Shown here: piece after piece, positions 1-12,985 of the stretch | Layout: each line of letters starts with the position of its first letter | How positions within the stretch are numbered: position 1 is the stretch's first letter | DNA from: Terfezia claveryi | Taxonomy: Eukaryota; Ascomycota; Pezizomycetes; Pezizales; Pezizaceae | Reading direction: 5' to 3' | DNA length: 64,000 nucleotides | NCBI GenBank assembly: GCA_015179025.1 | Contig: WHUX01000091.1 | Coordinates: 151,086-215,085 of the forward strand | Translations under genes and position numbers: made by a program | Notes under the pieces: model-generated | What the model saw: the letters and a program-made list of their open reading frames with translations, nothing else | The model's database searches: none | What the model was told of the DNA's origin: nothing

Positions 1-754
1 AGATTCTAGTAACTGGGGAATTTAAGGCAATAGTTCCCCCATTATCGCTAATCACAGACTCAAGATAGCTCATGTACCCATGAGAATCCATTATTCCTGT
101 ATCCGGGCTTTCTAAAACACCAGCTTCCACGCGAATCAACGGTTCCCGAGCTGATGCCTCTTTGTGAGAGAGGAACCGTGTCGGGACTCCTAATGACGTC
201 GCATGTTTGTGGATATTATGCAGCCGCTCGAGCTGGGCCGGGGTTTGAGCTACAATCCACTTTCCTGCCGGGAGCTAGGGGTTAGGAAACTAGGTGGTTG
301 GCCACGAATGAAGCTAAGTGATTATACGTACCGACTTTCTTACATCCCACTCCCGCCCTCGGGAGTACCTCATATAACTTCCTTGCTCCCTCAATGCATA
401 ATTGAGTTTTTAAAGAATCTTTGGGGTAGTATATTCCAGCGTGAATAACCTATCCTACGTTCATATCAGCTATCCACCCCCGCTTGATAGTCAGTGAGAG
501 GAGCTCGGTACCTCGCTGTTCCGGCTGCTGGTTTCTGAGCCGACCATGGAGTGGCGTTCGAGGAGTAGTGTCTCAGTGTGCGGGACTTGAGAGAGGCGTG
601 CGGCGATGGCGAGGCCGACCGCGCCACCACCAATGATGAGGTGGGTGAAGTCATTTTTGATGGGGGTAAGGGGAAGGTAAGGGGTGGCGGTTGTGGTGTA
701 TCTGTGGTGGAGACCTAAAGGGTGAAGGCGGAGGAAGAAGGATCGAAGTATCAT
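1..754 (-). CDS. L-2-hydroxyglutarate dehydrogenase, N-terminal part (runs off the window)
   Basis: This is an FAD-dependent mitochondrial enzyme that oxidises L-2-hydroxyglutarate to 2-oxoglutarate. Three minus-strand exons are visible: 754-512, 449-332 and 264-1, and the gene continues past base 1. I chose the ATG at 754 because it starts a basic, Ser/Thr-containing presequence of about 30 residues. An ATG-less upstream extension also stays open. The FAD-binding motif GGGAVG lies at residues 42-47. It is followed by the family stretch ERHSMVGSETSSRNSE, and exon 2 continues with VIHAGIYYPKDSLKT, so the splice restores the diagnostic RNSEVIHAG segment. Exon 3 carries KWIVAQTPAQLERL and FLSHKEASAREP. 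Both introns begin GTAC and end AG, with agreeing phases. The C-terminal half is missing only because of the window edge. Family assignment is firm; the exact start is inferred. Confidence 0.9.
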
Positions 755-3700
755 GATGTGGTGTGGTTGTTCATTGAACATACAGCACCGAATTTTGAAT
801 CCCAAGCGAATGTTTTGGGCTGCCAAGCCCCACAGGGGAAGATTACCCTGAATCATTGCAAAAGTTGACGATCATAACTCCCGATACCCTAAGCCAGTAG
901 TTTCTCCACACAAATTTGAAATGCAATTCTTGCTGGGAGATTTGCATCCCCGACCACAGGCTGAAGATTAAAGAAAAGTAAATAATATACCATCTCTACA
1001 GTTCATATTGCCAGCCTTCTATGGCTATTTGGAATATTAAGACAGGTTTGTTGAAGGATAGAGATTTAAATCTCCATGTATCAAGGAATTGGCAGTCCCT
1101 ACCATGAAGAATAAGTAGGAGGAAAGCTATTAAGTGCTAGTTTGTTGGAGAGATTACTGGAGTTTGTAGAACGCCATTCTAGCTACTGCGTATTCGGTAC
1201 ATGTTAGCTGTGAGTCCGCAATAATCAGATATAAACATTCTCCCTCTCTCTGTGTATCTCAAGCTACACGCTTCAGAGCTAGTCTCCATAGCCACCATGC
1301 CTTGGCAGTCTGCACGGGATGCCCTGACTGATGTGGTGTAAATTTCTTTCTATGCTCAGCATGGAAAATTGGATGCTTTGGGGTATAATTGCAAATTTAT
1401 CGAGGATGCTGCAAGCCTTCTAATCACATGAAGCCACCTACCTTTATCTAACCAATGGCCTCTTTTGTAAATGGAAAAAGGTCCTTCTGCCCCTTCCTTT
1501 ATACGAAGCATTCCTCTCTGCCTTAAATACCCATAATGTTACTCTCACGCGCCTCGGCTAGCTCTAGAAATTCAAGGCCCGTAGAGGTGGTACAAGACTC
1601 CACCTCTACCAGAGAAACAACAAAAGTAGCATACTCCAATTCAGTCCAGAAAACATAGCTCACTTCTATTACAAACTCCATGCAAAATGGTTTAGAATAT
1701 CTGGTAAACATAGATTGAAGTAATTTCACCTATTCCAGGAAAGATGGGGACATATTTGAAATACTTGCATTCCATTCTGCATAATAATTGTACAAGTTAC
1801 CATGTCGATGCTTTCATCAGCCCGAGCAGCCGTAAAATTTGGATTTGGAAACAAGGCCGAATGTTCTTCCCATTCGTCTCCACTCCCATTTCGAGAGAGG
1901 CCGAATAAGAGAAAGCCGTGTAACGTAGCGTTGGCCGTGCTGACAAGTAGGAGTTGTAAAGAATGTCATTATACTGCTCGCAGCACAAGTACTTTGCTAC
2001 GGGACGAACATGAATTTTCTCATTGAAGAGAAGTACTTATTTATATCTAACTAGAAGATGTATATATCATGACTAGCTACCGATTCAGGCACATGACTAG
2101 CTACCGATTCAGGCACATATTTATTTCCTGCCACGTATAGTAGAGCCCTATAGGTGCGTCTGCTAGAACTGCCGATCATATATTTCATATCTCGATAAAT
2201 TACTGTACTATTACTCAAAGTGAATAGCCGGAGATAATCATTACTCAAACAAAGAATGAATAGCCGGAGATAATTTATAACTCCATGACCTTATTTGTAA
2301 AGGTTAATTAGTATTAAAGTTCTTTCCCCAGCGCCCGCCCGTCGTCGTGTTCCTTCTAGAATAGGACGACGTTGTATAATAAAAAAAAATACTTATATGT
2401 AGTGCAACATAACACTAGCGGAAGTACACCTCTTATTGGACGCTCTCGACATCTTGCAAGACAACGGCTTAGGGTACCTACTTAACCGAGCGCATTCTAG
2501 TTCCTGGTAGTACAGCCTCTGGACCCAAATTAGCATCCCGCCTCTGGTACGTGGAGCCGTGCCAGCCCACGATCGTTGTCTTACCCCGTTGAACCAACTG
2601 GCACATCTATTAATATTCTAGCCTATCATTTGAAAATAATTTCCGTCAGTGTGCATAGAATATTCAGGGGATTCTCGGGGGGAATAGATCCATATGCCGA
2701 AAGCCCTGTATACCTACCTAACATATCGTATATTCCACAGGACCTGAAAGCCCGTTGGCTGAATACTGCGACAGCCCCTGCTTGATAACCGTATATTATA
2801 CTGGTTGTAGGTAAGTTAAGTGTGGACCCCCAGACGGGTAGATCGACATGGGTATATCAATTGACAAGGATCACTTCATTCTGGTAGCACATTTGCATGC
2901 AGACTTCGCGATGACGACTGCCAACTTTCAACGTCAATCAGAATAGAATATAATTACCCCTTGTTAGAGTGTTAGCGGATCTGACTCAAGACATTTCTGG
3001 AGTAGTCAAATAATGGCAGATGCGCTAGGGAAATACAGTAGGTATAGGGACAACAAGGCCAGCCTTGCTTTCCGGTTAAAGAAATATCAATTGGAACTGT
3101 GAAGTATTTTTCAATTCACAAAGCAGCGAACAAATAGTTCTAAAATAAGCAAACAATCCCAAAATTTCGAGTTAAACTCTAGGTTCTGATGTTTATTGAG
3201 TCCACTCATCAGCTGCCATCGCCATTACATCTCGGCCCAATACTTATCTCTCAGTACAGCATTAACTGGTAAAGCGGCGGAATTCTGAAACTTACGTGCC
3301 AACCAGACTAGGAATCTACCATGGTAACTAGGCCGCCGTTTGGTGTTACCCCCGTTGCTAATCATGCAAGAAATTGCGACACTATGTAGACAGGGAAAAG
3401 AATACCTTTCGGGGATTGAAGAACCACGTTAACATGTTCTTGTATAACCCGTTTACGTATCATCGGCTACAGCTTTGTCTGGCCTACCTGATAGATCTAT
3501 ATCTGTCCTATATCAATTAGGTTATTGCGACTGCAGGCCGTATGAATACGAAACCAAATAGTTGATCCGTAAGAGGCATCGTAGGTGAATCAGGTTGTTC
3601 ATTGGGAGGTGCCACAATGGTTGCTGAGGGAAGATTCCTAATCAGGCAGCTGCAGGAACCTTGCTTGAAGCTAATGCCGCTTTAACTTCAGGCTGGCACC

Positions 3701-4762
3701 ATTAACACCACACCTCCATACGGGTTCGAGAATACCCGCACGTCAGAAGAGCTGTCGCGATGGCGCCACTTATAATGGGACTCGCCCCATGGAAGCGCGG
3801 CGCAAATATAGAGTAGCTCTAGCTCTACTGCAGCTTAATACAGCTTGCTGGGTCATTGTCATTGACCTACCGGTAAATAGGCCTCCTTCTTGTTTGTTGT
3901 ACCTGCTAGCAGATGGCTAGTGTTTTGTGTACGGCCACACTTGGCTACCCTTCTGCTCGGCAGGTAGGTGATCGGAAAGTGTAGAAAAGTATGCAAGTTC
4001 CCCTTCTTCCCTCTAAAGCCAACACCTTCGTTTCTCTTCTATTGTCTTGCTTATTGTCATTATCACCATTCGTTACCAGATTTTTCAAAAGAGGCACCTT
4101 CACTCTTCGGATACTTGACTGCAACAGTCCCAGTACCTGTGTATCAATTTGTGGCCCAACTCTCATTTTTCCTTCTCTTATCAGGCACCTTTCATTTTAC
4201 AATATCCAGTTTCAGGGAGCCAAGGGCATTGCGAGATCGGAGGCAGCTAAGCTCATCTGTCCAGAGCTGCTTTATTATCGGGTTCTTGCTGCAAAGGCGA
4301 AAGGGTGGACAATAGAAAACCTGTACATTCCCTTTAAGCCCATCGCTACGACTGCACACCAAAAAACATCTGTTCTGCAGAATCAGCATCCAAAATTCTA
4401 GGTTCTGTCGCTCACATCTGTGTTGTTCATCCATTCAGTATCTTGAGCCACAAGAATTGTTGCAAATATTGTGTGGATCACACATCTGGGTTGGAAACGC
4501 CTCAAACAGTTTCACGGCTTTGTTTCAAGGGTTCATTGCTTCCAGGCCCGCTTGGTACACTCCCAACATTGAACAATCGCTTAAGACTACGTTCGACAAC
4601 AAGACTACATTCGACACTTATATTGAATAACTTCACCCAACATCATCCTCGAATATCGTATCTTGGGTTTCTCGTTTTGGGAAGAGACTTCATCTACACT
4701 TCTTATATAGCCTAACTCGGCTTGCTCAACAATAAGTGACGGTCAGCTACCAGGTGCCCAAG
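755..4762. other. Long intergenic stretch; end part is the leader of the chitin synthase gene
   Basis: No conserved protein was recognised. The only open frames are short and mutually overlapping. The stretch is AT-rich and holds a 24-bp tandem duplication at 2068-2115, a repeated GAATAGCCGGAGATAAT around 2222-2273, and a GTGCCAACCAGACTA copy at 3296-3310. The last 700 bases or so (about 3,970-4,762) are pyrimidine-rich and contain short open frames. They are probably promoter and 5' leader of the downstream gene. Confidence 0.5.
2068..2115. repeat. 24-bp tandem duplication
   Basis: Two identical adjacent copies of a 24-base unit that begins CATGACTAGCTACCGATTC. There is no coding context. 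Confidence 0.85.
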
Positions 4763-7564
4763 ATGGCCATCCCAACCATAACAGACCCATGGAAGGCTTC
4801 CGAGGTAGCTACAACTTTACCCAAGGCAACTGAATGAAGCTAATACTTGTATCTGGTAGATAGCATATACGGCAATAATGGGAGCGGTCATGTGTGCGGC
4901 ATTGCTAGAATGGTTCCTGTGGCTAGTGAGTAGCCAGACGCAATAATATTATAGTACATACTGATTTGATATAGGCCGCTTTCTTGTATTGTCTAGGAAA
5001 GGTGTTTCGGAAGGCAGAACATTGGTCTATCCGGGTACTTGCTGTTGTCATTATGCTACTATTCACTGCCTTGCGGTAAGTGTGGCTTCTATAACCCTGA
5101 CCACAGGGAACTAATTTGTCTGGTATCTACAGGTGCATTTTCCTCCCCATCATGGTCGTGACTCTACCGCTTCCATCTCGGATTACACAATATTTCCCTG
5201 AACGTATGGTTTGGTTCTTGCAGTGGTTTGCCTTCTGGTCCTTCGCCGCACTTCTGACAATTCCATGGCTGTTCTGTGTCTACCAACTCGTAACAAATAG
5301 CCTTGGAAGAAGCCGGCGTATCAAGACCGTACTGGATGAATCGACTGCACCGAAAGTTGTTATTGTTATGCCTTGCTATAAGGAGATCCCAGAAGTCTTA
5401 CTCACTGCGATCGATTCAATTGTGGATGGCGACTACCCACCATCTTGTCTTCACATTTTTCTTTCATTTGATGGAGCCGATGAGGATGAGCTTTATCTGA
5501 AAACGATAGAGAGCCTGGGCGTTCCTTTATCCTTGGAAAGTTATCCTATCAGTTTGGATGTTGTGTACCGGGGAATGCGGATCACCGTCTCTAGGTTCCC
5601 ACATGGAGGAAAGAGGCATTGTCAAAAGAGAACATTCAAATTGATCGACAAAATCTACGAGGCTTATCTAAAAAGGAACGATAACCTTTTCATCCTCTTT
5701 ATCGATTCCGATTGCATTCTAGATAAAGTATGCATCCAGAATTTTGTGTATGAAATGGTATGGCTTATCACCCTTGAGCTTTGTGAGGTCTATAACTTAT
5801 CTAAGGATGATAGGAATTGAAACCTGGGAGTAAACGAAATATGTTGGCAATGACGGGGGTTATCACTTCAACAGCCAAGCAGCAAACCCTCATCACTCTC
5901 CTCCAAGACATCGAATACATTCATGGCCAACTCTTCGAGAGATCCGTTGAATCTGCTTGTGGTTCGGTTACATGTCTTCCCGGTGCCTTAACAATCCTCC
6001 GTTTCTCTGCATTCAGAAAAATGGCAAAGTACTACTTCGCCGACAAAGCAGAGCAATGTGACGATTTATTCGATTATGGAAAGTGTCACTTGGGGGAGGA
6101 TAGATGGTTAACTCATCTGTTCATGATTGGTGCAAAAGAGCGATACCAGATTGGCCTATGTACTGGTGCCTTCTGTAAAACCGAAGCTGTGCTCAACTAT
6201 AGAAGTTTGTTGAAGCAAAGGAGGCGGTGGTTCTTGGGATTTATTACAAACGAGGTTTGTATGTTGACTGACATTCGGCTCTGGAAAAGATACCCCATCC
6301 TATGCTTGGTGCGTTTCATGCAAAACACCATTCGGACTACCGCGCTTCTCTTCTTCATTATGGTTCTCTCCCTGATTACAACCACCCAAAAGGTTTCCCA
6401 GCTTCCTGTTGGGTTTATTGCTGTTTCACTTGGCCTCAACTGGGCTCTCATGTTTTATTTTGGGCTTAAATTGAAACGCTATAAGGCCTTGTTATATCCG
6501 CTGATGTTTGTTCTCAACCCATTCTTCAACTGGGTTTACATGGTCTACGGAATCGTAAGTTTACTTCACCGCTCTAATATGAAGAGTTCACATCTAACAC
6601 CACATAGTTTACAGCCGGTCAACGAACATGGGGCGGGCCAAGAGCGGACGCTGGGACTGCCGATGCTAGTAAAACGGCACAACAAGTCATTGAAGAAGCT
6701 GAAGAACTGGGTGATGATCTGGCGGTGATCCCGGAAACTTTCAAACCGGCGGCAGAGGCTAGGACCCAAGGACTGACACAGCGACGACCTGGAGGAGTAA
6801 CACTTCAGCCGGATGACAACATCGATGGCAGGTTCGCCGCCTCCGAAAGACTACCAGATGGCTTTTATAGCCATGTGAATGACTCTATGGGTACCTTGCC
6901 AGATTTTGGGCCAAGGAATCCAAATGCCCCTCACATCCCACTTCATCCCCGTGCATCGTTCGACAGCGTGACCTCTGGGTGCGCTGGATCCGCAGGAAAT
7001 TCTGTGTACATGCCTCGTCGTGTGGAAAGTATTATGGGAGATGAAGATAGACGGAAATACTTGGTTGCCCAAGCAAACCAACGGGAGGCTGGTGGTGCTT
7101 ATATGGAGGAGCCTAGGGAAAGCTATAATGATGTTTATGCATTTAAGAATGGGATGGAATCATCGGATTCTGTCAATTCAGCTAGCAGTTATTTTGCGAC
7201 CAACGCCACCAGACTAGAAGGGCACAATTTGCAGAACTACAGCATGGACAAAGAGACATCAAGTGCGGGTAGCTCTCCTGGTACCACGCCTGAAGCTCTC
7301 TTGGGAGACATATCACTTGAAAGAGATATTGCAAGGCTGCAGCTCCCGGAGGCCGTGCATACAAGTCCACGACGATCTGCAATTGCAGGGCGAAGTCCAC
7401 TCGCAAGGCATAGCCTGGTGAGGACGGCTACTGCGGAAGAGAGGAATAACAGCTTCCAGGGACATGGAGAGCCTTCGCTTGAAGACAATGATGAGGGAAA
7501 CGATGAGCAGGACGCAAAGTCGGAGAAGAAGCGAAGAAACAAGTTGACTAGACAGAGGGGTTGA
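4763..7564 (+). CDS. Chitin synthase (GT2 family), probably class VI / ChsD-like
   Basis: A plasma-membrane enzyme that polymerises UDP-N-acetylglucosamine into cell-wall chitin. Six exons join with consistent phases: 4763-4804, 4860-4925, 4975-5075, 5133-5757, 5814-6554 and 6608-7564. They give 843 residues. N-terminal hydrophobic segments come first (e.g. ALLEWFLWL, VLAVVIMLLF, FAALLTIPWLF). The glycosyltransferase domain has DSD at about residues 261-263, CLPGALTILRF, the acid motif GEDRW (E373-D374) and the product-channel motif QRRRW at about 413-417. C-terminal membrane segments follow (TTALLFFIMVLSL, LLYPLMFVLNPFF). A hydrophilic tail of about 280 residues ends KRRNKLTRQRG. All catalytic motifs are present and there are no internal stops. 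The short N-terminus without a myosin or cytochrome-b5 domain argues against class V/VII. The class VI call is from memory of family sequences and is the weaker part of the annotation. Confidence 0.9.
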
Positions 7565-7970
7565 ATTACATAGCTCTTTGTGGATGGTGTCTCCAATCGT
7601 TCACTTCTTGCATCAATAGAGGTTCAGCATGGCACGAGAACACAAAAAATTGTGCGCATAAATTTCATTTTGTCAGATTGGATTTCCTGCATTCTGAGGG
7701 TTTTATTTCTTGTCGATTGGGTGGATATCTGTATTCATCTTGTATATTGGATTGGCGTCGGACTGGGTCACGGGTACTTTCATGAATGGGATCACGAACA
7801 TGGACTTCTTTGCAACTGATATTACCCCACATATGTTATACCCATTTCCAATTTTTTTTTTTTTACCTACTTTAGATTTTGATGCCTTTTTTATCGATTT
7901 ATTGTGCGTGTGCCGTTGACATTAGTCTGGTTGCACTACCCCTCGCATGTAGGCAGTGGCAGCAATACAA

Positions 7971-7999
7971 CCCTTCTCTCAACCAGACTACCCTTCTCT
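7971..7999 (+). repeat. Micro-insertion 1: 11-bp core between perfect 9-bp repeats
   Basis: CCCTTCTCT (7971-7979), then CAACCAGACTA (7980-7990), then CCCTTCTCT again (7991-7999). The insert is just the 11-bp core. Confidence 0.85.
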
Positions 8000-8554
8000 T
8001 AGCTAACAGTGATATATAAGGTACAGGACAAAGTTTTAGGACAGGGGCACTTTAACACCAGAACTGCCCTATTTTCACAAATGACAAAAAATAGCTAGAT
8101 TATTGCAGCAATTGCTCCGCAAATTACAGGTTATATAGTGCTTAACACATGGGCTTCAGCTACAAGCGTTGCCATTTTTGTATGGGGTTTGAACCTGGCA
8201 CCGGTTCTACAATTTAATACTTCATTGTAGAGTTATGAAATGGGCTTACTGTAAGATCTATATAAATATTGTATCTCTAGATATGATCTTCCACTCTATT
8301 CAGTGTTTGGGATAATCCATGTCAGGAAGATTTTTACTAATTTTTGCAACTGGGTCCGTTTTGGTGTAAATCCCTTTGTGTACACATATGTAAACACTCG
8401 TACTGTCAGCCGGAGGTGAGGGGCAAATCTCACAGAAGCGCATAGAGCACGACCCAGCCTTGTGGCCATAAGGAGCAGCCGTGGGTGCATCGACAAGTCT
8501 TTGCCGATATTCTCGACGATCCGTAGTTTGGTTGGTTGGTTGCGCTGCGAATTC

Positions 8555-8562
8555 GAAGGTTC
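8555..8562. promoter_or_regulatory. Candidate heat-shock element pair
   Basis: GAAGGTTC, an inverted GAA/TTC pair with 2-bp spacing, sits about 335 bp upstream of the Hsp110 ATG. This matches the HSF half-site rule. Only one clean pair is present, so it may be chance. Confidence 0.25.
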
Positions 8563-8896
8563 TACTACATTCTCGCTGCTTCTTTGTTTTTCTTAGCGTA
8601 CAGGCCCAGGTTCCTAAATTTTCTTTAAAAAAATTACCCTTACTGAACTCACCAATACAACACTACCCCCACTACAACTTCAAGTTCTTGGACCTTTATA
8701 TTCTCCATCCATCTAATTCTACCTCCTATAAATTCTCTTCAGAGGATCGTATTTAACGACTATATTCCCTGCTTAATACAGTTCGCTGCTGTTTCCGAGG
8801 AATCCAATTTGGTCCCAGCACTTGCACTGTGTTTTCTCTATCCCTCTACAACACATCAACCTGCCCTTTGTCTTATCTTTCACATAGCCAGACAAG

Positions 8897-11356
8897 ATGT
8901 CGGTAGTAGGAATAGATTTCGGTAACTTGAATACGGTTATTGCCGTGGCCAGGAATCGGGGTGTGGATGTGGTATGTAGCTCTGTAATGTGCCCCGCATC
9001 GTGAGCCCTGCGCTAACAGCTGTTGTGAACAGATCACAAATGAAGTCTCCAACCGAGCAACACCGTAAGCCCCAACACTCAAAACGTCCAAATACTCGTG
9101 AGAACAGCATTATGACTGACTGCAATTCCTTTTCTTAGTTCCCTTGTTGGGTTCGGTCCTAAGAGCCGATATATTGGTGAGGCAGCGAAGACACAGGAAA
9201 TCTCGAACCTAAAAAACACAGTCGGTTCTCTCAAGAGGCTGGCAGGACGACAATACGATGACCCAGAACTAGAAATCGAGAAGCAGTTCATTACATGCGA
9301 ACTTACCGATGTGCAGGGTCAAGCTGGTGCTCGAGTTAGCTACGTTGGCCGCAAGGAAGACTTTGCCTTCACCCAGATCATTGCCATGTACTTGACCAAA
9401 ATCAAGCAAATCGCATCCGCCGAATTGAAGATTCCGGTTTCGGATGTTGTCATCAGTGTGCCAGCATGGTTCACCGATCCCCAGCGCCGCGCCCTTATGG
9501 ATGCTGCTGAGTTTGCGGGACTCAAGCTCCTTCGTTTGATGAACGACACCACCGCTACCGCTCTCGGGTACGGTATCACAAAAACTGACCTCCCACTTGC
9601 AGAGGAGAAGCCAAGGAGAGTTGCTTTCGTCGATATTGGCCACTCAAACTACACTTGCTCAATTGTTGCCTTCAAGAAGGGCGAGCTCCAGGTCCTTTCT
9701 ACTGCTTACGACAGGCACTTTGGTGGTCGAAACTTTGACAAGATCTTAGTTGACCACTTCGCTACTGAGTTTAAGGAGAGATACAAGATCGACATTCACT
9801 CCAACCCCAAAGCTTACCTTCGTGTGGCTACTGGTGTTGAGAAAATGAAGAAGGTTTTGTCTGCCAACGCCGTGGCCCCTCTGAACATTGAGTCTGTTAT
9901 GAACGATGTGGATGTACAGACCATGCTCAAGCGTGAGGATTTCGAGGAGCTCTGCAAGCCTCTACTTGACCGTGCGACTTTCCCATTGGAACAAGCCCTC
10001 GCAGACGCAAAACTATCAATCGAGGATATCGATATTGTTGAGGTTGTTGGTGGATGCTCTCGTATCCCTGCCTTGAAGGAGAAGATTTCCACTTTCTTCA
10101 ACAAGCCTCTTTCATTCACTCTGAATCAAGATGAGGCTGTTGCTCGTGGCTGTACTTGGGCGTGCGCCATCTTGTCTCCGGCTTTCAGGGTTAAAGACTT
10201 CTCTGTCCACGACATCGTACCTTACCCCATTGAATTCACCTGGGAGAAGTCCCAGGAGATCCCTGATGAGGATACGAATCTTACTGTGTTTCCGAAAGGC
10301 AACGCTGTGCCATCTACCAAGATTCTGACTTTCTACCGCAAGGAGAACTTTGACCTTGAGGCGAGATATGCGGAGCCAGAATCGCTCCCAGGGAAAATTT
10401 CACCTTGGATTGGCAAGTTCTCCATTAAGAATGTTCACCCTGACCCCAAGGACGACTTCATGATCTGTAAGCTCAAGGCTCGTGTTAACTTGCACGGTGT
10501 CCTCAATGTTGAAAGTGGATACTATGTCGAAGAGATTGAAGTTGAGGAGGAGATTAAAGATGAGGAAAATAACGATGTAAGTTCAATTTCCATTGGCACA
10601 GTTTCTGAAGCTTTGGACGGCGTTCCACGGAGACCAAAACGTCGTTCTAGCTCATCAAATGAAACGGAGAGTCCAAGCCATACACCCTCTCCTACCAAGG
10701 GGCCAAAATCTGAAGAGCCCCCAACTCTGACTTCCGAACCACAGGCTATGGATGTCGATCAACAAGCCGTGGAAGCTAGGCCTAGGACAAGAAAGGTCAG
10801 GAAGCAAGTAAAGAAGGGCGATCTTCCAGTCGTCGCTGTTACCAGCTCTCTCGACCAGGTCACCAAGGACATCTACACTGAGAAGGAGAACCAGATGGCC
10901 ATGGAAGATAAGTTGGTGGCTGATACGGAGGACCGCAAAAACGCCTTGGAGGAGTACATCTATGATCTCCGAAACAAGACTGATGATATCTGGGCTCCAT
11001 TCGCCACCGAGCCTGAGAAGCAGAGGATAAAGGAGATGTGTGATGCCGCTGAGGTATATAAATTCCCGGCCTCCTTACTATCCTGAATGCAAGCATCACA
11101 GCTAACGTCTTAACAGGAGTGGCTCTATGGTGAGGGTGAGGATTCTACGAAAGCAGCATACATCCAGAAGTACGAGGAGTTGAGGTCCATTGCCGGTATC
11201 ATTGCCCAGAGGTACTTCGACCACGAAGAGGAGAAGCGACAAAAGAACAGGGCAAACGAGGAGGCAGAGGCCTCCAAGCGAGCAGCCGAAATGAGGAAGA
11301 ACCATGAGCCAAACCCAACACCGGGTGTTGAGGATGTTGACAACATGGTCGATTAG
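8897..11356 (+). CDS. Hsp110-type chaperone / nucleotide exchange factor (Hsp88, Sse1-like)
   Basis: A cytosolic Hsp110 that acts as nucleotide exchange factor for Hsp70 and as a holdase. Exons are 8897-8971, 9033-9064, 9139-11053 and 11117-11356, phases agree, and the product is 753 residues. It opens MSVVGIDFGNLNTVIAVA, the Hsp110 variant of the Hsp70 phosphate-1 loop. It continues with VISVPAWFTDPQRRA, LMNDTTATALGYG and VGGCSRIPALK. The C-terminal helical domain ends PTPGVEDVDNMVD, which is typical of fungal Hsp88. Most family members are near 690-710 residues. The excess lies in a Ser/Pro-rich stretch at about residues 516-571 (10577-10744) that begins GTAAGT and ends CCACAG, so it may be an in-frame optional intron. 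Removing it would give 697 residues. Confidence 0.95.
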
Positions 11357-12477
11357 ACGTTGTCTGTTGCAACATGTTGAGTGTTGCCTTCAGTGCAAAT
11401 TCCTGGTAGAAGATCTGGGGGGGCTCACACAGATGGGACGAGATTATCGATACTTTACATAAACCAAGTTATCTTTTTTTTTTGCTGCCTTTGTGACTTT
11501 ACATCCCTTTTCCTTCCTTTTTTTATCCCTTTTCCTTCCTCTTTTTTATCCCTTTGATGTTGGACGAGAACCATGTGTCTTTGTTCCTTTATTGCCCTTG
11601 TCCTCTTCTTTTCTTGGTAGTTTGACGCGGTTGGCTTCCACCTCCCCGGAATGGATGGATATGATAAAAGGCTTTTCTCTCCCTCGCTCTACATTTTCTT
11701 CAGTCTTTTTTTATTTTGCCTAGCTTACCTTGTGATGAACGAATGGATTTATGATTTCTATGGGTGGGAACTTGATACACTATGGAGAAAGGATAGGGAA
11801 ATTTTTTTTTTTTTTTGAGAATTGAATAGATGCTTTCGTTTTACTGTTGACATCGTGAGGGACGCTACCACGTGTCGTGAGACGGGTTGATTGGTATCAG
11901 CACCTCTGACACAAGGATCACCTTTCTGTGACCTCGTAGGGTATCTGCACCGGGCGCTTCATCTCCCCCGATGATTCCTCTCATTTTGAATCTCTTCTCC
12001 TAGTCGTTATTCCTTCCTTTGCTACCCCCATCTTCTTGTGCATTGTCCGCAATTGTATCGGTGGGAAGAGCATCACGGTAGACCCTTCATGCACCATCGT
12101 GATCCGCCTTATAGTCGAACCTGCTTGCATAGGGCCGGAGCCAGAGGATATCAGGTAAGATGGCGAGGTGTTGTGGAAACAGAGGTAACTTTCTCAGGGT
12201 AACAAACCCCTATTCAGTATTGCGGATCTGAATATCATCATCACGACCTGCGGCCATTTGTATAGATTACTGCCAAGGTTGCGGCAATTAGAGATGACGA
12301 GTCATTCAAACCCCCCCACATCTCTTTTGCTGAACATTTGATTTGGTCAGCACGCCGTACGAGCAAAAGCTTTTGCATGTTAGAGGCAAAGGAGAGCCTT
12401 ATTGCGTTTCTACGGGTGATGCAGCATGCGGTGCACGGGGTTGGCTCAACCTCTGAAGGCGTTTGTGGTGCTAGAAA

Positions 12478-12523
12478 CACCGTACAAAGCGGGGATGTTG
12501 TGCCAACCAGACTACACCGTACA
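12478..12523 (+). repeat. Micro-insertion 2: 28-bp insert with perfect 9-bp flanking repeats
   Basis: CACCGTACA flanks the insert at 12478-12486 and 12515-12523. The insert 12487-12514 ends TGTGCCAACCAGACTA directly against the right repeat. Confidence 0.85.
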
Positions 12524-12811
12524 CCCTTCTCCCGCGACTTTTTGCGAATAGGCTGTGACCCTCAAGTGGCGTTGAACCAATCCATTGGACATCCGCCTAC
12601 ACAAAACTTTTGTCCACTCATAGGCACGCCAGTGCTGCCAATTCGATTTCTTTGACTCACCGGTCACCAACAGCTGTTTCCTCACTTTTCTTCTTATAAA
12701 TCAAAGATACCAACTCTCTTAACAACCCCAATGCAGTCAAATTCTTAACTCCCCTGTCTTCTCTGATACTCAAGATCCACAGCCTCCAATTCTTTATTGC
12801 AGTAGAGGAAA

Positions 12812-12985
12812 ATGTATGCCATATACAATTGCTCCTGCTGTCCCCACATGCTTCGGGAAAGTCTCACAACAGTGCCCGCCAGCCTAATTTATTCTAAGGG
12901 TATTCTTGACAACCTGATGAGAACTAAGGCGAAGAAAATTGCGCAATTGCAACGGCACATACATCTCCTCTCAAGCCCCAGCTGA
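12812..12985 (+). CDS. Possible small 57-residue protein
   Basis: A short frame begins MYAIYNCSCCPHMLRESL and ends with a TGA at 12983. It has four Cys-type residues near the N-terminus and a basic middle (RTKAKKIAQLQRH). It is listed because the upstream 120 bases look like a fungal promoter: a TATAAAT at about 12,696 followed by CT-rich sequence up to the ATG. There is no family match and no supporting neighbour. It could equally be the first exon of a decayed gene or chance. Confidence 0.2.
   Translation: MYAIYNCSCCPHMLRESLTTVPASLIYSKGILDNLMRTKAKKIAQLQRHIHLLSSPS

Larger units (their letters stand above)
7565..8896. other. 3' region of the chitin synthase gene and promoter of the Hsp110 gene
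   Basis: No gene is seen. The stretch contains a T-rich tract near 7,850, a micro-insertion at 7971-7999, a second core-like sequence TAGTCTGGTTGCAC at 7923-7936, and a pyrimidine-rich stretch upstream of the ATG at 8897. Confidence 0.5.

Noticed and set aside
3279..3319. Core copy at 3296-3310 as a sixteenth micro-insertion
   Set aside because: The flanks (GGAATTCTG and GGAATCTAC) match too poorly to claim a duplication; kept only as a core occurrence.
3991..4401. 136-codon plus-strand open frame upstream of the chitin synthase
   Set aside because: It overlaps another frame, has no recognisable domain, and lies in the pyrimidine-rich leader; probably chance or an upstream frame in the 5' UTR.
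12338..12655. 105-codon open frame
   Set aside because: It spans a micro-insertion, has no domain and no promoter-like context, and a minus-strand frame overlaps it.
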